The position numbers and the translations under genes were made by a program. From positions 352,166-416,165 of the forward strand of contig NZ_JALIEB010000003.1 in assembly GCF_025755255.1 (NCBI RefSeq): a stretch of 64,000 nucleotides of DNA, written 5' to 3'. Numbering within the stretch: position 1 is the stretch's first letter; each line of letters starts with the position of its first letter. This stretch comes from Roseobacter sinensis. Its GTDB lineage: Bacteria; Pseudomonadota; Alphaproteobacteria; Rhodobacterales; Rhodobacteraceae. The notes under the pieces were generated by a model. That model ran no database searches and was not told the origin of the DNA. It worked only from the letters and a program-made list of their open reading frames with translations. Positions 45,353 through 55,626 of the stretch are shown here, in pieces.

Positions 45353-46263
45353 CCTGCGGGCGCCCGCTTGACGAGGCCCAGCGTCTCGCGCACCTCAGCC
45401 GGCCCGATGACCCGTGCGCCCATGTTCTCGATAATGCTGGCGGCGCGTTCCACAAGCTGCCAGTTCTCCGCCAGCACACCCTTGTCGAGCCAGAGATTGT
45501 CTTCAAGTCCAACGCGCACATGCCCTCCCGCCAGCACCGCGGCCGCGACGTAGGCCATCTGGGTCCGCCCCAGCGAGAAGGCCGAAAACGTCCAGTCGGG
45601 CGGGACATTGTTGACCATGGCCATGAAGGTGTTGAGGTCGTTCGGCGCGCCCCAAGGCACGCCCATGCAAAGCTGCACGAGTGCGGGCGCCTTCAGAACA
45701 CCGTTCGCAACCAGTTGTTTTGCATACCACAGATGACCTGTGTCAAAGGCTTCGATCTCGGGCTTGACGCCAAGCTCGGTCATCATGCCGCCCATCGCGG
45801 TCAGCATGCCTGGCGTGTTGGTCATGACGTAGTCTGCTTCGGCGAAGTTCATGGTGCCGCAATCGAGGGTGCAGATTTCAGGCAGACACTCGGCCACATG
45901 CGCAACCCGAGCGCGCGCGCCGATCATATCAGTGCCGTCCTCACGCAACGGCAGCGGGCTCTCGGGATCGCCGAAGACCAAATCCCCCCCCATGCCCGCG
46001 GTCAGGTTGAGCACCACATCCACCTCCGCGGCGCGGATCCGATCCGTGACCTCGCGGTAGTGATCGACGTTCCGGCTTGGCGCGCCGGTCTCCGGGTCCC
46101 GGACGTGGCAGTGAACGATCGCAGCCCCTGCCTTGGCCGCGGCGATTGCACTGTCCGCGATCTGCTGCGGAGACCGCGGCACATGCGGGCTGCGATCCTG
46201 CGTGCTCCCCGATCCGGTGACCGCGCAGGTGATGAAGACCTCCTGGGTCATTGTCAAAGGCAT
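45349..46263 (-). CDS. BKACE-family beta-keto acid cleavage enzyme (dehydrocarnitine cleavage)
   Basis: 304 residues from ATG 46263 (GAGGGGGACCGG before it). Family signatures: VFITCAVTGS, AIVHCHVRDPETG (zinc His), and MTELGVKPEIEAFDTGHL. BKACE enzymes transfer acetyl-CoA to a beta-keto acid. In front of carnitine dehydrogenase-thioesterase the substrate should be dehydrocarnitine, giving betainyl-CoA and acetoacetate. Substrate is inferred from this operon, not from active-site residues. Confidence 0.9.
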   Translation of the reverse strand: MPLTMTQEVFITCAVTGSGSTQDRSPHVPRSPQQIADSAIAAAKAGAAIVHCHVRDPETGAPSRNVDHYREVTDRIRAAEVDVVLNLTAGMGGDLVFGDPESPLPLREDGTDMIGARARVAHVAECLPEICTLDCGTMNFAEADYVMTNTPGMLTAMGGMMTELGVKPEIEAFDTGHLWYAKQLVANGVLKAPALVQLCMGVPWGAPNDLNTFMAMVNNVPPDWTFSAFSLGRTQMAYVAAAVLAGGHVRVGLEDNLWLDKGVLAENWQLVERAASIIENMGARVIGPAEVRETLGLVKRAPAG

Positions 46264-46384
46264 CCGGTCCCCCTCGTCTTCTCCCCGCGGGCCGGTCAGC
46301 CCGCCGATGCTCCGCCTTGCGCCGATACGACCCGCGAATGCGCCTGGGCGCAAGCGGGATTTGCGGCCCCAAGCGCGGTGCGCC

Positions 46385-47428
46385 TCAATAGGGCATCGGA
46401 TGCTGCCGGTGCGCCTCAGAGATCTCGTCGAGCACGGTCTGATCGAGCGTCAGATCCATCGCGCCCAGGCAGGTCTCGAGTTGCTCCATCGTCGTTGAAC
46501 CGAAGATGATGGACCCCATGAACGGACGGGTGCGGCACCAGGCCAGCGCCATTTGGGTCGGGTCCAGTCCGTGGCGCTCGGCAATGTCGAGATAGGCCTG
46601 CACCGCCGAAAAGGCCCGGTCGGTCTTGCGCCCGCCCAGATCGGCGTTCAGCGACATCCGAGATTTGCGCGGCACCGCACCGTTTTGATACTTGCCGGTC
46701 AGCAGCCCCGCGGCCAAAGGAGAAAAGGCCAGCAGCGAGACGTCTTCCTGGATGCTCATCTCCGCCATGTCGGTGTCGTAGAGACGGCAGAGCAGCGAGT
46801 ATTCATTCTGCACCGAGGCCACGCGCGGGCCACCCACACGCTCTGCCGTCTCCAGCCATTTCGTGGTGCCCCAGGCGCTTTCGTTGCTGAGCCCGAAGGC
46901 CCGGATCGTGCCGCGCTTGACCTCGTCCTGAAGCGCACCAAGCGCATCTTCCATGTGGGCCTGCGTGTCCAGCATCAGCTGGCTGGTGGGATCAAAGGAC
47001 CAGTTCTTGCGGAACATGTAGCTGCCGCGATTGGGCCAGTGAAACTGATAGAGATCGATGTAATCGGTCTTGAGCCGCCGCAGCGAACCTTCCACGGCCT
47101 CGGCAATGGTCTCCGAGGTGATCGGTGCACCATCACGCACGACGGCGAGCCCTTCGCCCGAATGCTTGGTCGCGAGGATCACATCCTCACGGCGCATATC
47201 CCGTTCGAACCACAGGCCGATGATCCGTTCGGTCCGACCGATGGTCTCGGCGCTGACGGGGTTCACCGGGTACATCTCGGCCGTGTCGATGAAGTTGATG
47301 CCGGCATCGAGCGCGCGGTCGATCTGATCGTGCGCCTCTTCCGCATTGTTCTGAGTGCCCCAGGTCATGGACCCCAGACAAAACTCCGAGACCTCGATCT
47401 GTGTGCGGCCCAGCCGGTTCATCTTCAT
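46385..47428 (-). CDS. Aldo/keto reductase
   Basis: About 347 residues from ATG 47428, chosen because GAGGG stands 9 bases upstream. Catalytic tetrad candidates: Asp/Tyr in INFIDTAEMYPV, Lys in ILATKHSG and His in LYQFHWPN. NADP-binding segment near the C-terminus FGSTTMEQLETCL. Tas/YajO-like group. 120 bases upstream of the BKACE gene and on the same strand, but probably separately transcribed. Substrate unknown. Confidence 0.9.
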   Translation of the reverse strand: MKMNRLGRTQIEVSEFCLGSMTWGTQNNAEEAHDQIDRALDAGINFIDTAEMYPVNPVSAETIGRTERIIGLWFERDMRREDVILATKHSGEGLAVVRDGAPITSETIAEAVEGSLRRLKTDYIDLYQFHWPNRGSYMFRKNWSFDPTSQLMLDTQAHMEDALGALQDEVKRGTIRAFGLSNESAWGTTKWLETAERVGGPRVASVQNEYSLLCRLYDTDMAEMSIQEDVSLLAFSPLAAGLLTGKYQNGAVPRKSRMSLNADLGGRKTDRAFSAVQAYLDIAERHGLDPTQMALAWCRTRPFMGSIIFGSTTMEQLETCLGAMDLTLDQTVLDEISEAHRQHPMPY

Positions 47429-47603
47429 CGTGATGGCCCTCATTCTGTTGGTCGCGCCACACTAGCGACCGACACCGCTGCTGCAAGCGTCTTTCACCCC
47501 GCCCAGACCTGGCGCACAGCGCATCAAGTCCGCGTGACAGCATTGGCAGCAGGCCGCGGAAAGCTACCTATAGGTCAGGGGGACGCAAGGAGACACCGGA
47601 CCG

Positions 47604-48200
47604 ATGTCTATTCTGCTCTCACGACGTGTGCTGATCGCAGCAGGGCTCGCCAGTCTGGCCACCCGCGTCGAAGCGGCGCCACAGCGCTACGACCTCGTCG
47701 AGGAGCGCTCGCGTGTCGCATTCATGTTCGACATGAGCGGAACGGCGCAGACGGGCACGGTCCCGGTGAGCACGGCCGATATCCGTGTCGATCCGCGGAA
47801 CCTCAGCCGGTCGAGCGCCGATGTGACAGCTGACATTCGCGGGGCGCGTACGGGCATGGTCTTCATCACACAGGCCCTGCTGAGCGCCTCGGTTCTCGAC
47901 GCGCAGACCCACCCGATGGTGCGCTACCGCTCAACGCGGATCGTCCTTGGGCGCGCCGGCCGTATCTCGGAGGGCGCCAAGATCGAAGGCGCGCTGACCC
48001 TGCGCGGCGTCACCCGCCCGCTGATCCTCGGAGCCAGCCTGACGCGGCCGGCGGGCTCTGCGCCGGACGATCTCTCGGTGCTCGCGATCCGGCTGACCGG
48101 CACGCTCAGCCGCGCGGCCTTCGGCGCGGTGGGTTATCCGAACCTGGTTGCCGACGCCGTCGATCTGGACATCAGCGCCGAAATCCGACGCCGCGCCTGA
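47604..48200 (+). CDS. YceI family periplasmic protein
   Basis: 198 residues. The N-terminus MSILLSRRVLIAAGLASLA contains a twin Arg, so export may be by Tat. The rest is the YceI lipid-binding beta barrel: YDLVEERSRVAFMF, THPMVRYRSTRI and EGALTLRGVTRPLIL. YceI proteins bind isoprenoid-like lipids. Possible role in stress or quinone handling. Confidence 0.9.
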   Translation: MSILLSRRVLIAAGLASLATRVEAAPQRYDLVEERSRVAFMFDMSGTAQTGTVPVSTADIRVDPRNLSRSSADVTADIRGARTGMVFITQALLSASVLDAQTHPMVRYRSTRIVLGRAGRISEGAKIEGALTLRGVTRPLILGASLTRPAGSAPDDLSVLAIRLTGTLSRAAFGAVGYPNLVADAVDLDISAEIRRRA

Positions 48201-48266
48201 AAACGACGCCGGTTTGTCGAATAACTGGGAGGCGTCGCACGCAGAGGTGATACTGCTCCGGGCGTC

Positions 48267-49496
48267 ATGCGCCTGCTCATCTCCTTTGCCGCCCTCTTCC
48301 TGTCCGTTCTGCTGCTACAGCTGTCCTCCGGTGGTGTGGGCCCGCTCGATGCGCTCTCGGGGCTGGCCCTGGGCTTCAGCAAGCAGGACATCGGGCTTTT
48401 GGGATCTGCGCATTTTCTCGGTTTCTTCATCGGCTGCTGGTGGGCCCCGCGCCTGATGGGCAGCGTCGGTCACTCGCGGGCCTTCGCCGCCTTCACCGCC
48501 GCCGGGGCCATCGGGCTGATGAGCCACATGCTCGTGGTCGATCCGCTGGCCTGGGCGGTGATGCGCGTCGCATCAGGTGTCTGCGTCGCGGGCTGTTACA
48601 CGGTGATCGAAGCCTGGCTGCAGGCGAAGGCGACCAATGACACCCGCGGGCGCACATTCGGTGTCTACCGTGTCGTCGACATGACCGGATCGATTGCCGC
48701 GCAGATGATGATCGGCGTGCTGGAGCCCGCGAGCTATGTCTCCTACAACCTGCTTGCGATCATCTGCTGTGCCGCACTGTTGCCCCTGACCCTGACGACC
48801 GTGCGCCAGCCCGAAACACCCAGCTCACCGCGGCTGCGCCCCCGGCTCGCGCACGAGCGCTCGCCGCTCGCCGCCGCGGGCGTCCTGGTCGCCGCCCTGT
48901 CGAGTTCGTCCTTTCGGATGGTGGGGCCGGTCTACGGGCAGGAGGTCGGGCTGTCGATTGACCAGATTGCCTATTTCCTCGCGGCCTTCGTCCTCGGCGG
49001 CGCCTTGGCGCAATACCCTGTTGGCTGGCTTGCCGACACCTTCGACCGCAGGCGCGTTCTGATCTGGCTGTCGATCTCGGCCATCGGAAGCTCGGCGGTG
49101 ACCATATTCGCCGCCGGCTCAGGCACCATGGGCATCATGATCACAGCCGGGCTTTTCGGGATGACCACATTCCCGATCTATTCGGTGGCCGCGGCACATG
49201 CCCATGACTTCGCCAGCGACGATGAACGCGTCGAGCTTTCGGCGGCACTCATGTTCTACTTTGCCCTGGGCGCCATTGCGGCCCCCTACGGCGCCTCGCT
49301 GCTGATCGAGCTTTACGGTCCGAACGCGCTCTTCCTCCTGATGGCGACCGGACACGCTCTTCTCGTCGTCTTCGGCCTGACGCGGATGCGGGCGCGGCCC
49401 GCCCCGTCCGAGCGGACGCGCTATACCTATCTCCCGCGGACCTCCTTCACCATCGGGCGGCTGATGCGGCGCAGACGACCTGGGACCGAAGACTGA
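48267..49496 (+). CDS. MFS transporter (YcaD-like)
   Basis: 409 residues, 12 predicted membrane helices. FSKQDIGLLGSAHFLGFFIGCWW and WLQAKATNDTRGRTFGVYR after helix 4, plus GWLADTFDRRRVL in the middle loop, are typical of the YcaD/UMF-type MFS branch. Direction and substrate unknown. 66 bases after yceI-like gene. Confidence 0.9.
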   Translation: MRLLISFAALFLSVLLLQLSSGGVGPLDALSGLALGFSKQDIGLLGSAHFLGFFIGCWWAPRLMGSVGHSRAFAAFTAAGAIGLMSHMLVVDPLAWAVMRVASGVCVAGCYTVIEAWLQAKATNDTRGRTFGVYRVVDMTGSIAAQMMIGVLEPASYVSYNLLAIICCAALLPLTLTTVRQPETPSSPRLRPRLAHERSPLAAAGVLVAALSSSSFRMVGPVYGQEVGLSIDQIAYFLAAFVLGGALAQYPVGWLADTFDRRRVLIWLSISAIGSSAVTIFAAGSGTMGIMITAGLFGMTTFPIYSVAAAHAHDFASDDERVELSAALMFYFALGAIAAPYGASLLIELYGPNALFLLMATGHALLVVFGLTRMRARPAPSERTRYTYLPRTSFTIGRLMRRRRPGTED

Positions 49497-49575
49497 GCGG
49501 GGCGATTTCCCCGTGGCTCTCGAGGTCAAGCTGCGCTAGAGGAGGCCAGCAAGTCAGACTAAGCGGGGTCCATTC

Positions 49576-51297
49576 ATGGCGCGCCACCTCATCACGTCCG
49601 CAATCCCCTATATCAACGGGGTCAAGCATCTCGGCAACCTCGTCGGGAGCCAGCTTCCCGCCGATCTCTTCGCCCGCTATCAACGCGCGCGAGGCCACGA
49701 GGTCCTGTTTCTCTGCGCCACCGATGAACATGGCACGCCGGCCGAGCTGGCCGCTGCCAAGGCCGGCAAACCGGTGGCGGAGTATTGCGCCGAGATGCAC
49801 GCCGTGCAGGCCCGTCTTGCCGAGGGCTTCCGTCTGTCTTTCGATCATTTCGGACGCTCGTCGAGCCCGCAGAACCACGCCTTGACCCAGCATTTCGCCG
49901 GACGACTGGCCGAGGCCGGGCTGATCCAGGAGGTGGTCGAGCAGCAGGTCTACTCGATCCGCGATGGGCGGTTCTTGCCGGATCGCTACATCGAGGGCAC
50001 CTGTCCCAACTGCGGCTACGACAAGGCGCGCGGCGATCAATGCGAGAACTGCACCAAGCAGCTCGATCCGACCGATCTCATCGATCCGCGGTCGGCGATC
50101 TCCGGCGCAACCGAGCTGGAGGTGCGCGACACCAAGCATCTGTACCTGCGGCAGTCCGCATTGAAAGACCAGCTCGACGCGTGGATCGATTCCAAGGCCG
50201 ACTGGCCCGTCCTGACCACCTCGATTGCAAAGAAGTGGCTGCATGACGGTGAAGGGTTGCGCGACCGCGGCATCACCCGCGATCTTGATTGGGGGATCCC
50301 GGTGCGCAAGGGCGATGCGGACTGGCCGGGCATGGAGGGCAAGGTCTTCTACGTCTGGTTCGATGCGCCGATCGAATACATAGCCTGCGCCGGCGAGTGG
50401 GCCGAGGCGCAGGGTCTGGATGCCGCGGCCTGGGAACGCTGGTGGCGCACGGACAAGGGCGCCGATGACGTCCGCTACACCCAGTTCATGGGCAAGGATA
50501 ACGTCCCCTTCCATACGCTCAGTTTCCCGACGACCCTCATCGGATCCGGCGAGCCCTGGAAGATGGTCGATCACCTGAAGTCCTTCAACTACCTCAACTA
50601 CGACGGTGGCCAGTTCTCGACCTCGCAAGGTCGCGGGATCTTCATGGACCAGGCGCTCGAGCTTCTGCCGGCCGATTACTGGCGGTGGTGGCTGCTGAGC
50701 CATGCGCCCGAGAAAAGCGATTCCGAATTCACCTGGGAAAACTTCCAGAGCGCGGTGAACAAGGATCTGGCGGATGTGCTTGGAAACTTCATCAGCCGGA
50801 TCACCAAGTTCTGCCGGTCGAAGTTCGGCGAGGCCGTCCCGGCCGGAGGGCAATACGGTGCTGCCGAAGCGGCCACCATCGCCGAAGTGGAGGAACGCGT
50901 GGCGCGATACGCTGAGCTGATGGACACGATGGAAGTGCGAAAATCGGCACAGGAGCTGCGGGCGATCTGGGTCTGCGGCAACGAGTATTTGCAGGCCGTG
51001 GCCCCCTGGAGCACCTTCAAGACCGAGCCGCAGCAAGCCGCTGCCCAGACCCGGTTGGGCTTGAACCTAGCGCATCTCTTCGCCGTGCTCTCTGCACCGT
51101 TTTTGCCCGATGCAAGCAGAACGATCCTTCAGAGCCTGAAGATCGACACCGCCGCTTGGCCCGACGACCCGTCGGAGTTTCTGAGCCGGCTCGAGGCCGG
51201 ACATGCCTTTGACGTGCCCGATGTGCTGTTCGCCAAGGTCAGTGACGACGATTGCGCGGCGTGGAAGGCACAGTTCTCCGGTCGGCGGGCCGACTGA
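49576..51297 (+). CDS. metG: Methionine--tRNA ligase
   Basis: 573 residues. Class I HIGH region is [10 protein letters not shown] single zinc knuckle CPNCGY...CENC lies near residue 140. The KMSKS loop is altered to QFSTSQGRG, so both Lys are absent (Thr replaces the second), a variant partly known in other MetG subclasses. Anticodon domain at the C-terminus; no C-terminal dimerisation domain. A terminator follows. Confidence 0.95.
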   Translation: MARHLITSAIPYINGVKHLGNLVGSQLPADLFARYQRARGHEVLFLCATDEHGTPAELAAAKAGKPVAEYCAEMHAVQARLAEGFRLSFDHFGRSSSPQNHALTQHFAGRLAEAGLIQEVVEQQVYSIRDGRFLPDRYIEGTCPNCGYDKARGDQCENCTKQLDPTDLIDPRSAISGATELEVRDTKHLYLRQSALKDQLDAWIDSKADWPVLTTSIAKKWLHDGEGLRDRGITRDLDWGIPVRKGDADWPGMEGKVFYVWFDAPIEYIACAGEWAEAQGLDAAAWERWWRTDKGADDVRYTQFMGKDNVPFHTLSFPTTLIGSGEPWKMVDHLKSFNYLNYDGGQFSTSQGRGIFMDQALELLPADYWRWWLLSHAPEKSDSEFTWENFQSAVNKDLADVLGNFISRITKFCRSKFGEAVPAGGQYGAAEAATIAEVEERVARYAELMDTMEVRKSAQELRAIWVCGNEYLQAVAPWSTFKTEPQQAAAQTRLGLNLAHLFAVLSAPFLPDASRTILQSLKIDTAAWPDDPSEFLSRLEAGHAFDVPDVLFAKVSDDDCAAWKAQFSGRRAD

Positions 51298-51312
51298 GCC
51301 CTAAGGACCAAC

Positions 51313-51347
51313 CAAGCCGCCGTTCCCCTGCGGCTTGATTGTCTTCT
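51313..51347 (+). terminator. metG intrinsic terminator
   Basis: CAAGCCGC pairs with GCGGCTTG across a 9-base loop, followed by ATTGTCTTCT. Confidence 0.75.
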
Positions 51348-51366
51348 ATGTCGACTGCAGCCGAAG

Positions 51367-51467
51367 CAGCTCGCCTTGAATCTGCATCCCCTATCTCTGC
51401 CTGATTTCAATGAAATCAACGCAAGAGGTGATACACCCTATCTCAGGCTAAAGACGAAACGCTCTAG
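51367..51467 (-). repeat. Dispersed intergenic repeat, copy B
   Basis: On the minus strand starts CTAGAGCG at 51467; its TAG is the stop codon of the chemoreceptor gene. Contains the perfect palindrome TGATTTCATTGAAATCA. 84 of 100 positions equal copy A at 12511-12613. Confidence 0.85.
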
Positions 51468-54064
51468 AACTCTTCCCAACTCGAATCGATCTCGACCTCA
51501 TCCGTCGGCTCGACCTTCAGCGCCGCATTGCCTTGCGTTGCAGGCACTGCGGCGGTCGGCGCCGTGCTGGGCGGCGCCTTCGGTGCTGCCGCTGGTTTCG
51601 CAACCGGAGCCACGTTGAGCTTGAAGCGCGCGACAGCAGTCGCCAGCGCATCGGCCTCTGCAGTAAGCGCATGGCTCGCGGCAGTCGTTTCCTCGAACAT
51701 GGCGGCGTTCTGTTGCGTCACATGATCCAACTCGTTCACCGCGGTGTTAATCTCATTGAGGCCCGCCGACTGCTCGCGCGCGGAGGCGGCAATGGTCGAA
51801 ATGCGTTTCGAGATTTCGGAGACCGACTCCACGATTGAAGCCAGCGCCTTGCCGGTCTTGTCGACCAAATCGACGCCCTGCTCGACCTGCTCGCCGGAGC
51901 TGGAGATGAGTGCGTTGATTTCGCGCGCGGCATCGGACGATCTTTGGGCCAACGCACGCACCTCGGTTGCCACGACCGCAAAGCCCCGGCCCGCTTCGCC
52001 CGCCCGCGCCGCTTCGACGCCAGCATTGAGGGCCAGAAGGTTGGTCTGGAAGGCGATGTCGTCGATGACAGAGGTGATCTTGGAAATCTCTTGCGAGGAC
52101 GCCTTGATCCCATCCATGGCGTTGACGGCCTGGCGCGCGACTTCGCCGCCCTTTTCCGCGTTCGACTGCGCGTCGGCAGACATTGTCGACGCTTCATCCG
52201 CACCTTCAGCCGCAGATTTGACCGAACTGGTCAGCTCATCGAGTGCCGCAGCGGTTTCTTCCAATGTCGCAGCCTGCTTTTCGGTGCGACGCGACAGGTC
52301 ATCAGCCGCCGTGGTGATCTCGGCAGTCTCGTTGCGGATGGCCTCGGAGTTGTGCATCACGGCACCCACGGCATCCTGCAGGGCGCGGACCGCTGCGTTG
52401 AAGTCCGTACGCAGTTTTTCGTAGTCGGCCGGGAAAGCTGTCGAAATCTCGAAGGTGAGATCCCCGTCCGCCAGAGACTGCAACCCGACGCCGAGCGCTT
52501 CCACGACGCTCTTTTGCTGTTCCGCCGTCCGGGCCCGCTCCTCTTCGCTGCGCAGGACCGCTTCCGCGCTCTCCGTCACATCGGTTCCGAGGAAGATCGC
52601 CCGCTCCAACTGACCGTCTGGCGACGGCACGGAGGCGAAGTTGCCCTCGACGACCAGAGATTTCCCGTCGGATGCCCGCTTCATGACGAACCGGCCGAAG
52701 ACCGCCTCACTGTTGGTGTCGCTCGTCAAGACCCGCCGCTTCAATTCGGCCGCGTCGACATCGCCTGCCGAAGATCCACCGAAGATATCGGAGAAGCTGC
52801 GCTGCTTGATGGTGTCCTCGCCAACGTCAAGAAGTGCCACGAGGTTCGGGTTGGTCCCGACAACCTGACCGGCCGCATCGAATTCAATCCGCAACTGCCC
52901 GTCGTCGATTGTCTCGAGCAGTGCGGAGTTGCGGGCGGCCTCGGTGGCGTCGGACCATTCGATCACCGCACCGATCATCTCGCCAGCGTCATTGATTGCC
53001 GCGTTCATGTTCACTTCGATGAGCACGTCACCGATCTTGGCGCGATGAGACGCGGGCAAGACGCCCAAGCCCTTCGACGCAATTTCACGCGTGCGCTGAC
53101 GCAGTTCGCTGAAGTTCGCAAGGTTGGCGCCCATCACCTCGCCCGCCTTCAGATCCGGCCAATGCGCCTGCAATCCGGGCATGATGTCCCCAAGCAGCTT
53201 CTCGCAGGTGGGGTTCATGAAAATCACCTCAAGCTGCTCGTCAACCATCATCATCGGCGCAGTCGACCCCACAAAAGCCGCACTCTTGAAGGCGCTTTCA
53301 CGTTCTGCCAGCTTGGCCTTGGCCAGCGCTTGACGGAACATATCGAGCCGCCGCGCCATCTGGCCCACTTCGTCACCGCGTTTCGTGAACGGCACCTCGA
53401 TATCGTATCGCGCCTGCTCGATGTCACCCATGGCGTCGGTCAGCCGCATGATCGGCCGTGACATCTGGCTGCGCAGGAAGAACCCGGCCAGGCCCACAGC
53501 GACCAACATGACAACAAAACCGGTCATCAAGGCGCGATTTTGGAGGGTAGCCAGTTTCGCAATCTGGCTCGCATCGCTCCAGCTGGTGACAACCACACCA
53601 GCGATGGCGTCGCCATCACCGAAGGCGGCGGGCACGGCCGTCGACAAACCGTCCTCGGACATCACGGTCTGACCTTGTTCGAGCGCATTTTGCGCCAGCG
53701 CTGCGGCAGCCTCGGCGTAGAACGCCTCGGTCCCTTCGCTATAGAGCACCGCGCCGGTATCGCTCATCACAAAGGCGCCGATTGCGTCCGGGCGCGCGGA
53801 CGCGATGACGCCTTCCACGATCAACTGTACGGCATTTGTATTGCCGAACTTGATGGATCCGCCCATCTGCATGGCCAGCAACGCGGTCACCTCAGCCGCT
53901 CTTTCGCTCAGGGCCTCGGATGTCAGCCTTTTTTTCGTGTCATTGCTTATCCCCACCACGACGGCGACCACGGTGATGATGCAGACAAGCACCATGATGG
54001 TACATTTGACAAAGAGACTGTTGAGCGCGCCTATGCTGATTTTTGGGCTTTTTGGGGTCGCCAT
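51464..54064 (-). CDS. Methyl-accepting chemotaxis protein with two PAS-like domains
   Basis: 866 residues from ATG 54064 (AAAAGGAAT upstream). One membrane helix near 17-38, a periplasmic part to about 180, a second helix about 182-203, HAMP (to about 258), two PAS-like regions (about 265-385 and 390-510), then a methyl-accepting domain with the hairpin tip [33 protein letters not shown] region. The C-terminus SSWEEF, after an Ala/Pro linker, resembles the NWETF-type tether that binds CheR/CheB. No che gene is nearby. Signal unknown; PAS parts may sense redox or a cofactor. Confidence 0.95.
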   Translation of the reverse strand: MATPKSPKISIGALNSLFVKCTIMVLVCIITVVAVVVGISNDTKKRLTSEALSERAAEVTALLAMQMGGSIKFGNTNAVQLIVEGVIASARPDAIGAFVMSDTGAVLYSEGTEAFYAEAAAALAQNALEQGQTVMSEDGLSTAVPAAFGDGDAIAGVVVTSWSDASQIAKLATLQNRALMTGFVVMLVAVGLAGFFLRSQMSRPIMRLTDAMGDIEQARYDIEVPFTKRGDEVGQMARRLDMFRQALAKAKLAERESAFKSAAFVGSTAPMMMVDEQLEVIFMNPTCEKLLGDIMPGLQAHWPDLKAGEVMGANLANFSELRQRTREIASKGLGVLPASHRAKIGDVLIEVNMNAAINDAGEMIGAVIEWSDATEAARNSALLETIDDGQLRIEFDAAGQVVGTNPNLVALLDVGEDTIKQRSFSDIFGGSSAGDVDAAELKRRVLTSDTNSEAVFGRFVMKRASDGKSLVVEGNFASVPSPDGQLERAIFLGTDVTESAEAVLRSEEERARTAEQQKSVVEALGVGLQSLADGDLTFEISTAFPADYEKLRTDFNAAVRALQDAVGAVMHNSEAIRNETAEITTAADDLSRRTEKQAATLEETAAALDELTSSVKSAAEGADEASTMSADAQSNAEKGGEVARQAVNAMDGIKASSQEISKITSVIDDIAFQTNLLALNAGVEAARAGEAGRGFAVVATEVRALAQRSSDAAREINALISSSGEQVEQGVDLVDKTGKALASIVESVSEISKRISTIAASAREQSAGLNEINTAVNELDHVTQQNAAMFEETTAASHALTAEADALATAVARFKLNVAPVAKPAAAPKAPPSTAPTAAVPATQGNAALKVEPTDEVEIDSSWEEF

Positions 54065-54327
54065 CACCTATTCCTTTTGATGCGATCGGTCCCGCCGCAG
54101 CGCATGCGCCGGGCGTGCATGGGACCAGTATTGCGATTTCCTCTACAACCCAGTTCTTACGGAGCGCTTAACGCCCGCATAACGCCGGGTGCTCCGTGAC
54201 CACCGGAGCCAGGAGAATCGGGAAGATTTTCGTCAAATCGGCCGGTCACAAGACGGGCCGCTTTGCCTCTTCGGAAGCTCTGCACATCACCACATCTGGG
54301 GGAGAAGACCGTGCGGACAAATTGCCA

Positions 54328-54413
54328 TGGTACCCGCGGCCGGACTCGAACCGGCACGGCGTTTCCGCCTGGAGATTTTAAGTCTCCTGTGTCTACCATT
54401 CCACCACGCGGGC
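54328..54413 (-). tRNA. tRNA-Leu (UAA)
   Basis: On the minus strand acceptor GCCCGCG pairs with CGCGGGT, then A and encoded CCA. Anticodon stem GGAGA/TCTCC with loop CTTAAAA, anticodon TAA. A long variable arm (AGGCGGAAACGCCG region) marks a class II tRNA. The 260 bases 54068-54327 upstream hold no gene I can see. Confidence 0.95.
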
Positions 54414-54454
54414 CCGCCGCGCACCATAGCGGAGCGGGCCCCGGTGTAAACGGG

Positions 54455-55009
54455 TCAGATGTCGTTTCCCGAAGGCGCCAGAGGTCCGCCTTCCGCCATC
54501 AGAAAGCGCTCTGAAAGCCAGGGGTTGTTGTGCAGCGCGTCCTCGAGCTGGGCGCGCGCCTCGTCGATGCGGTCGAGGTGCATCAAGGTCAGCGCCCGTC
54601 CCGACTGCGCCCCCACATGGCGCGGTTGCAGGCGAAGTGCCACATCGAGATCCACGAGCGCGAGATCATAATCCTGACGCAGGAAGTGAACGAAGGCACG
54701 CTGGTTGAACCCTTCGGCATAGAGCGGGCAGTACTCGGCGAGCCGGTCAAAATCGGTCAACGCGCCGACGAAGTCGTAGACCTCGCGTTTGCGCATTCCG
54801 CGGTCGAGCACCTCCTGCGCTGCGGCATCGGGCGCGGTCAGCCACAGTTGCCACATCTGTTGGGACAGCGCGCGCCCGTCCTGCTCGGTGTTCGCATCCC
54901 GCGCCTCAGCAAAGAGCGTCTCGAGCTCGGCCGACACATCGGCGGGCGGCGGACACTCTGCGAAGGCGGGCAGCGCAAGGCAGCTGAGAAGAACGGAAAG
55001 CCGTGTCAT
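54455..55009 (-). CDS. Secreted TPR-repeat protein
   Basis: 184 residues with a signal peptide (to about residue 17, ends AFAEC). Then helical repeats; FNQRAFVHFLRQDYDLALVDLDVALRLQP is a clear TPR. Two Cys (CPPP and EYCPLY) could form a disulfide. Probably a periplasmic scaffolding protein. No enzymatic motif. Confidence 0.8.
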   Translation of the reverse strand: MTRLSVLLSCLALPAFAECPPPADVSAELETLFAEARDANTEQDGRALSQQMWQLWLTAPDAAAQEVLDRGMRKREVYDFVGALTDFDRLAEYCPLYAEGFNQRAFVHFLRQDYDLALVDLDVALRLQPRHVGAQSGRALTLMHLDRIDEARAQLEDALHNNPWLSERFLMAEGGPLAPSGNDI

Positions 55010-55040
55010 ACGACATCATCGACCTCAAAGCCGCGCCCCG

Positions 55041-55541
55041 TCAAGCCGGGTCGGCGAGCATCGTCTCCTTGACCGCTTCCATCGCAACGAAGGTCGAGGT
55101 GCCCGCAACATGGGGCAAGGCCGAAATCGTCTCGCCCAGAAACTGCCGGTAGCGGGACATGTCCCGCGTGCGCACCTTCAGCAGGTAGTCGAAGCTGCCC
55201 GCGATCATATGCGCCTGCTCGATCTCGGGCACCTTCGCAACCGCAACATTGAACGCGGTCAGGGCCGCTTCGCGCGTGTCGCTGAGACGCACCTCGACAA
55301 AGGCGACATGATCGAGCCCCAGCCGGATCGGATCGAGCAGCGCCCGGTAGCCGATGATCACACCGCTCTGCTCGAGCCGCCGCAACCGCGCCTGCGTGGG
55401 CGATTTCGACAGACCGATGCGCTTGGCCAGATCGGTGATGCTGATGCGCCCGTCTTCCGCAAGAACGGACAGAATCGCGCGGTCGAAGCGATCTAGATCC
55501 GCTTGATCGTTTGTCGCGTCGTCTGGCTTCATTTTGACCAT
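55041..55541 (-). CDS. Lrp/AsnC family regulator, probable putA activator (PutR-like)
   Basis: About 166 residues from ATG 55541, with GGGAGGGCGAT before it. Helix-turn-helix SITDLAKRIGLSKSPTQARLRRLE, then the RAM ligand domain with AGSFDYLLKVRTRDM. Divergent from putA with 85 bases between. In Agrobacterium, Rhodobacter and others such a neighbour (PutR) activates putA with proline. Same role inferred here. Confidence 0.9.
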   Translation of the reverse strand: MVKMKPDDATNDQADLDRFDRAILSVLAEDGRISITDLAKRIGLSKSPTQARLRRLEQSGVIIGYRALLDPIRLGLDHVAFVEVRLSDTREAALTAFNVAVAKVPEIEQAHMIAGSFDYLLKVRTRDMSRYRQFLGETISALPHVAGTSTFVAMEAVKETMLADPA

Positions 55542-55626
55542 ATCGCCCTCCCTTCGTCTCATCTTTGGTCAGTCTGGCTTCGCTCTTCGGAGTATACTAG
55601 GCCAAACCGCTTAAAGGAAACAGGTT

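Noticed and set aside
54160..54200. CGGAGC/GCTCCG pairing upstream of the chemoreceptor as an operator
   Set aside because: Only 6-bp arms with a long spacer in GC-rich DNA; chance is a sufficient explanation.
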